From Sipunculus nudus (Eukaryota > Annelida > Sipuncula > Golfingiida > Sipunculidae), in assembly GCA_026874595.1 (NCBI GenBank), contig CM049307.1:91699830-91763829 (forward strand): 64,000 nt of DNA, written 5' to 3'. The notes beneath the pieces were generated by a model. It made no database searches. It had not been told where the DNA came from and worked only from the letters and a program-made list of their open reading frames with translations. This document shows, in pieces, positions 50,812 to 64,000 of the stretch. The translations under genes and the position numbers were made by a program. Within the stretch, counting starts at the first letter, position 1. Each line of letters starts with the position of its first letter.

Positions 50812-50960
50812 GGCACAATTTTACTTCCTTGTTAGGCCTGGCTCCGGACTCTTGCAAGAACCACGGTTACGCCAGGAAGGATTTCGAAAACTGAATCATT
50901 TAGGACAATTCACGTAAGTCTTTACACAATTTTGTCTTCTCTCATAAAGATTATTCCCTC
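50812..50960 (+). promoter_or_regulatory. Putative noncoding first exon / promoter-proximal block of gene B
   Basis: This is the inverted counterpart of 36440-36600, with the conserved donor GTAAGTC at 50914-50920, 1.75 kb before the ATG exon of gene B. A 5' untranslated exon ending at 50913 and spliced to the acceptor at 52670 is the simplest reading. Confidence 0.4.
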
Positions 50961-52670
50961 TCCTGCTTTGCAGTTGAATAGGTTTATATTATTCTTGTCA
51001 CAGAATGGTTAATTCATTTATTCATAGTATATCTCATTCTGAGGTTACGATTTGCTATTACCTTTATACTCTTTAAATTTTGACCGGAAGTATAAAAATG
51101 GTGTCCTGCAGAAATCCATGAGCTTTTGTTACAGGCAAAATGCTGTTAAATCAACTCCAGTAGAGCGCTGGTCATAAACATTATAATGACCTGGCATTGA
51201 ACCTCGTTCCATTAAGAATTCATGTTCTCACCGATAGCTCCTTACTCCCGCGAATATCCCGATTTATTCGAATTAGGAAATTACAAATGATTACGGTGAA
51301 CATAACGACCATATTTTTGTCCATGCAAAGGGATTAAGTATTTAATGAATCCATACGACTTTTTTAAATGGAAGCATAAAGGGATGTAATTTGCACCAAG
51401 ATATCGTAGTACATGTATATGATTTGTAGGAAACAGCTTTATATTAACTTATTTAGGAACCTGCGGGTCATCTGATGAGTATGTCAGCAGAACTTGATGA
51501 AGAAAGCGACAACGGTATTAAAGATATATGGTAGATAGTAGAAGGAAGGACCGACCCGTCACATTTTAGTGATCCTGCCGCCCATCGCAGGGAACGTATT
51601 TCCTGATGTTAGGCTTTCATATTATTTCATATAACTGCCTGATTACAAAATGAAGCTTGGAAATTATGGCTCTTAGAGCTGTCCAAGATTTGCCGATTAA
51701 AGCATGCTTTTCTGTCAAAAAGATGCCCGTGTTGCGTTAAATTTTCTTTGAATTTATATTCAGCTACATTCACTGTTAATTAGGCCTTTGTGAACATATT
51801 ATAGGTAAATCAGGCCTGCCATCGGGTCTCTGAACTAATAATTACAATACACTGATAAAGGATAGTCTACTTTTGTATGTCAATAAACTAAAACGTATTA
51901 TGTAGGCGTCTAGAATTCGTCGCACAAGTCCTGGTACTTGTTGAATCATGGTCGTTCTGAGTACTTAAACGACCAGGGCTAAAACATATTAGTAATAAGC
52001 GACATAACAGATGTGAAGTATATTGGTTCTACCATGGAGATAGAAATCTTCAATACTAAAAACAGATAGTTCACTTAGATATGTCCCCTTCCATTCATAC
52101 CACCTTCAGTTACCAGCCAAAATATACCAATTGAGGCAGAAAAACTAATATTAATCTTTCTCTTAAAGTTCTCAGAACGGCTATTCCTAATTATCTTTTT
52201 ACCATCAGCTTAAGTGTATATATATCGGTATCCCTAGCATCATTACATAAATCTTAAATGAACCCTTTCCAGTATAATGGTTTTTGCACCTTATGCGTCA
52301 CTTGGTAAACCAGCTAGAACCATAAACTCTGAGAAATGTGGAGACTTTAAATCAAGTGAATAAGAATTTCTAATCATTCCTTTTATACCCGAACAACCTA
52401 AAATACCTTAATAGGACATACATCTATATGATATATATATATATTTATATATATATATTTATAATGTTATGGATCAGAGTAACTTCCGCTGGTTTCGCCT
52501 CATAAGCTCATCAGATGACTGAAATTCACCTTCTGTACTTCCTGGTTCTGATCCATTCAGCAATGCTGCAGTATTTTTTGCAGTAACTTCACTTGTTGCA
52601 ATATATATGCGTGCGTATCTCTGTGTGTGCGTGTGAGCAATCATTCGTACACTTGATCGTGTTCATTTAG
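50961..52670. other. Putative 5' intron of gene B
   Basis: No exon is seen between the conserved donor at 50914 and the acceptor at 52670. A TA-flanked piece at about 52431-52610 (TATGGATCAGAGTAACTTCC ... GTTCTGATCCATTCAG) has inverted GGATCAGA/TCTGATCC ends and may be a small foldback element. Confidence 0.4.
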
Positions 52671-52717
52671 GTGACAGGAACAGAGGACGGAAATAGTTTT
52701 GAGTACATGCCTCTGGG

Positions 52718-63755
<11,038 letters not shown>

Positions 63756-64000
63756 GTAAGCACACATAGAATCCAATAAGAATCTTCCATAACTAATAAT
63801 ATAATTGCATACCAGTTATAATCTTTGCGCCGAAAGGGTCAGCCTTTTGCATAGCCGACATCTCATCTGTTCTGCATGTACAAACTGTATCATTGGTGTT
63901 CTTAAATATGTTTGGATTTTCGTTTTACTCGAATGATCTAAACTTTGAAATAAACTTGGCTCTTCAACGTCATCATTAATTTTTAAAGATTTAATATATT

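Overview
This window is animal genomic DNA. It is AT-rich, has long introns with GT-AG boundaries, many (TA)n microsatellites and poly-G/C tracts, and decayed LINEs and MITE-like elements. Repeats ending in tracts like CAGCTGAGCTAA and the gene families seen suggest a mollusc, most likely a bivalve; this is an inference and no species can be named.

The core is a head-to-head pair of paralogous receptor genes on the two arms of a very large, imperfect inverted duplication. I assembled both by hand from splice sites and reading phase. Gene A (minus strand, 30,869 to 16,208) encodes a signal peptide, one MEGF-type EGF domain, a kringle domain, five intact EGF-like exons plus one frameshifted one, a transmembrane segment and a short tail with four tyrosines (contexts YSEI, YENG, YVNQ and FYTS). 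Gene B (plus strand, 52,718 to at least 63,755) has the same start (signal peptide, EGF, kringle, EGF array, transmembrane segment) but continues into a complete classical protein tyrosine phosphatase domain, with the WPD loop and the [10 protein letters not shown] signature intact, and runs off the right edge. So two receptors with related ectodomains carry opposite effectors: a tail that can be tyrosine-phosphorylated and a tyrosine phosphatase.

Layout: 1-16 kb holds interspersed repeats, a foldback element, a small TG...CA element with a tRNA-like core and a LINE tail, with no convincing gene. Gene A occupies 16.2-30.9 kb, with a 6.4 kb last intron. The region 30.9-52.7 kb lies between the two start codons. 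Its inner parts are mutually inverted copies (about 36.4-43.2 kb against 47.3-51.0 kb), interrupted by a hAT-like MITE (33.2-34.5 kb), a 2.4 kb repeat (38.9-41.3 kb) and a 4 kb spacer filled with LINE fragments (43.6-46.4 kb). Gene B occupies 52.7-63.8 kb. All exon models are manual readings; none is backed by transcripts or database searches.
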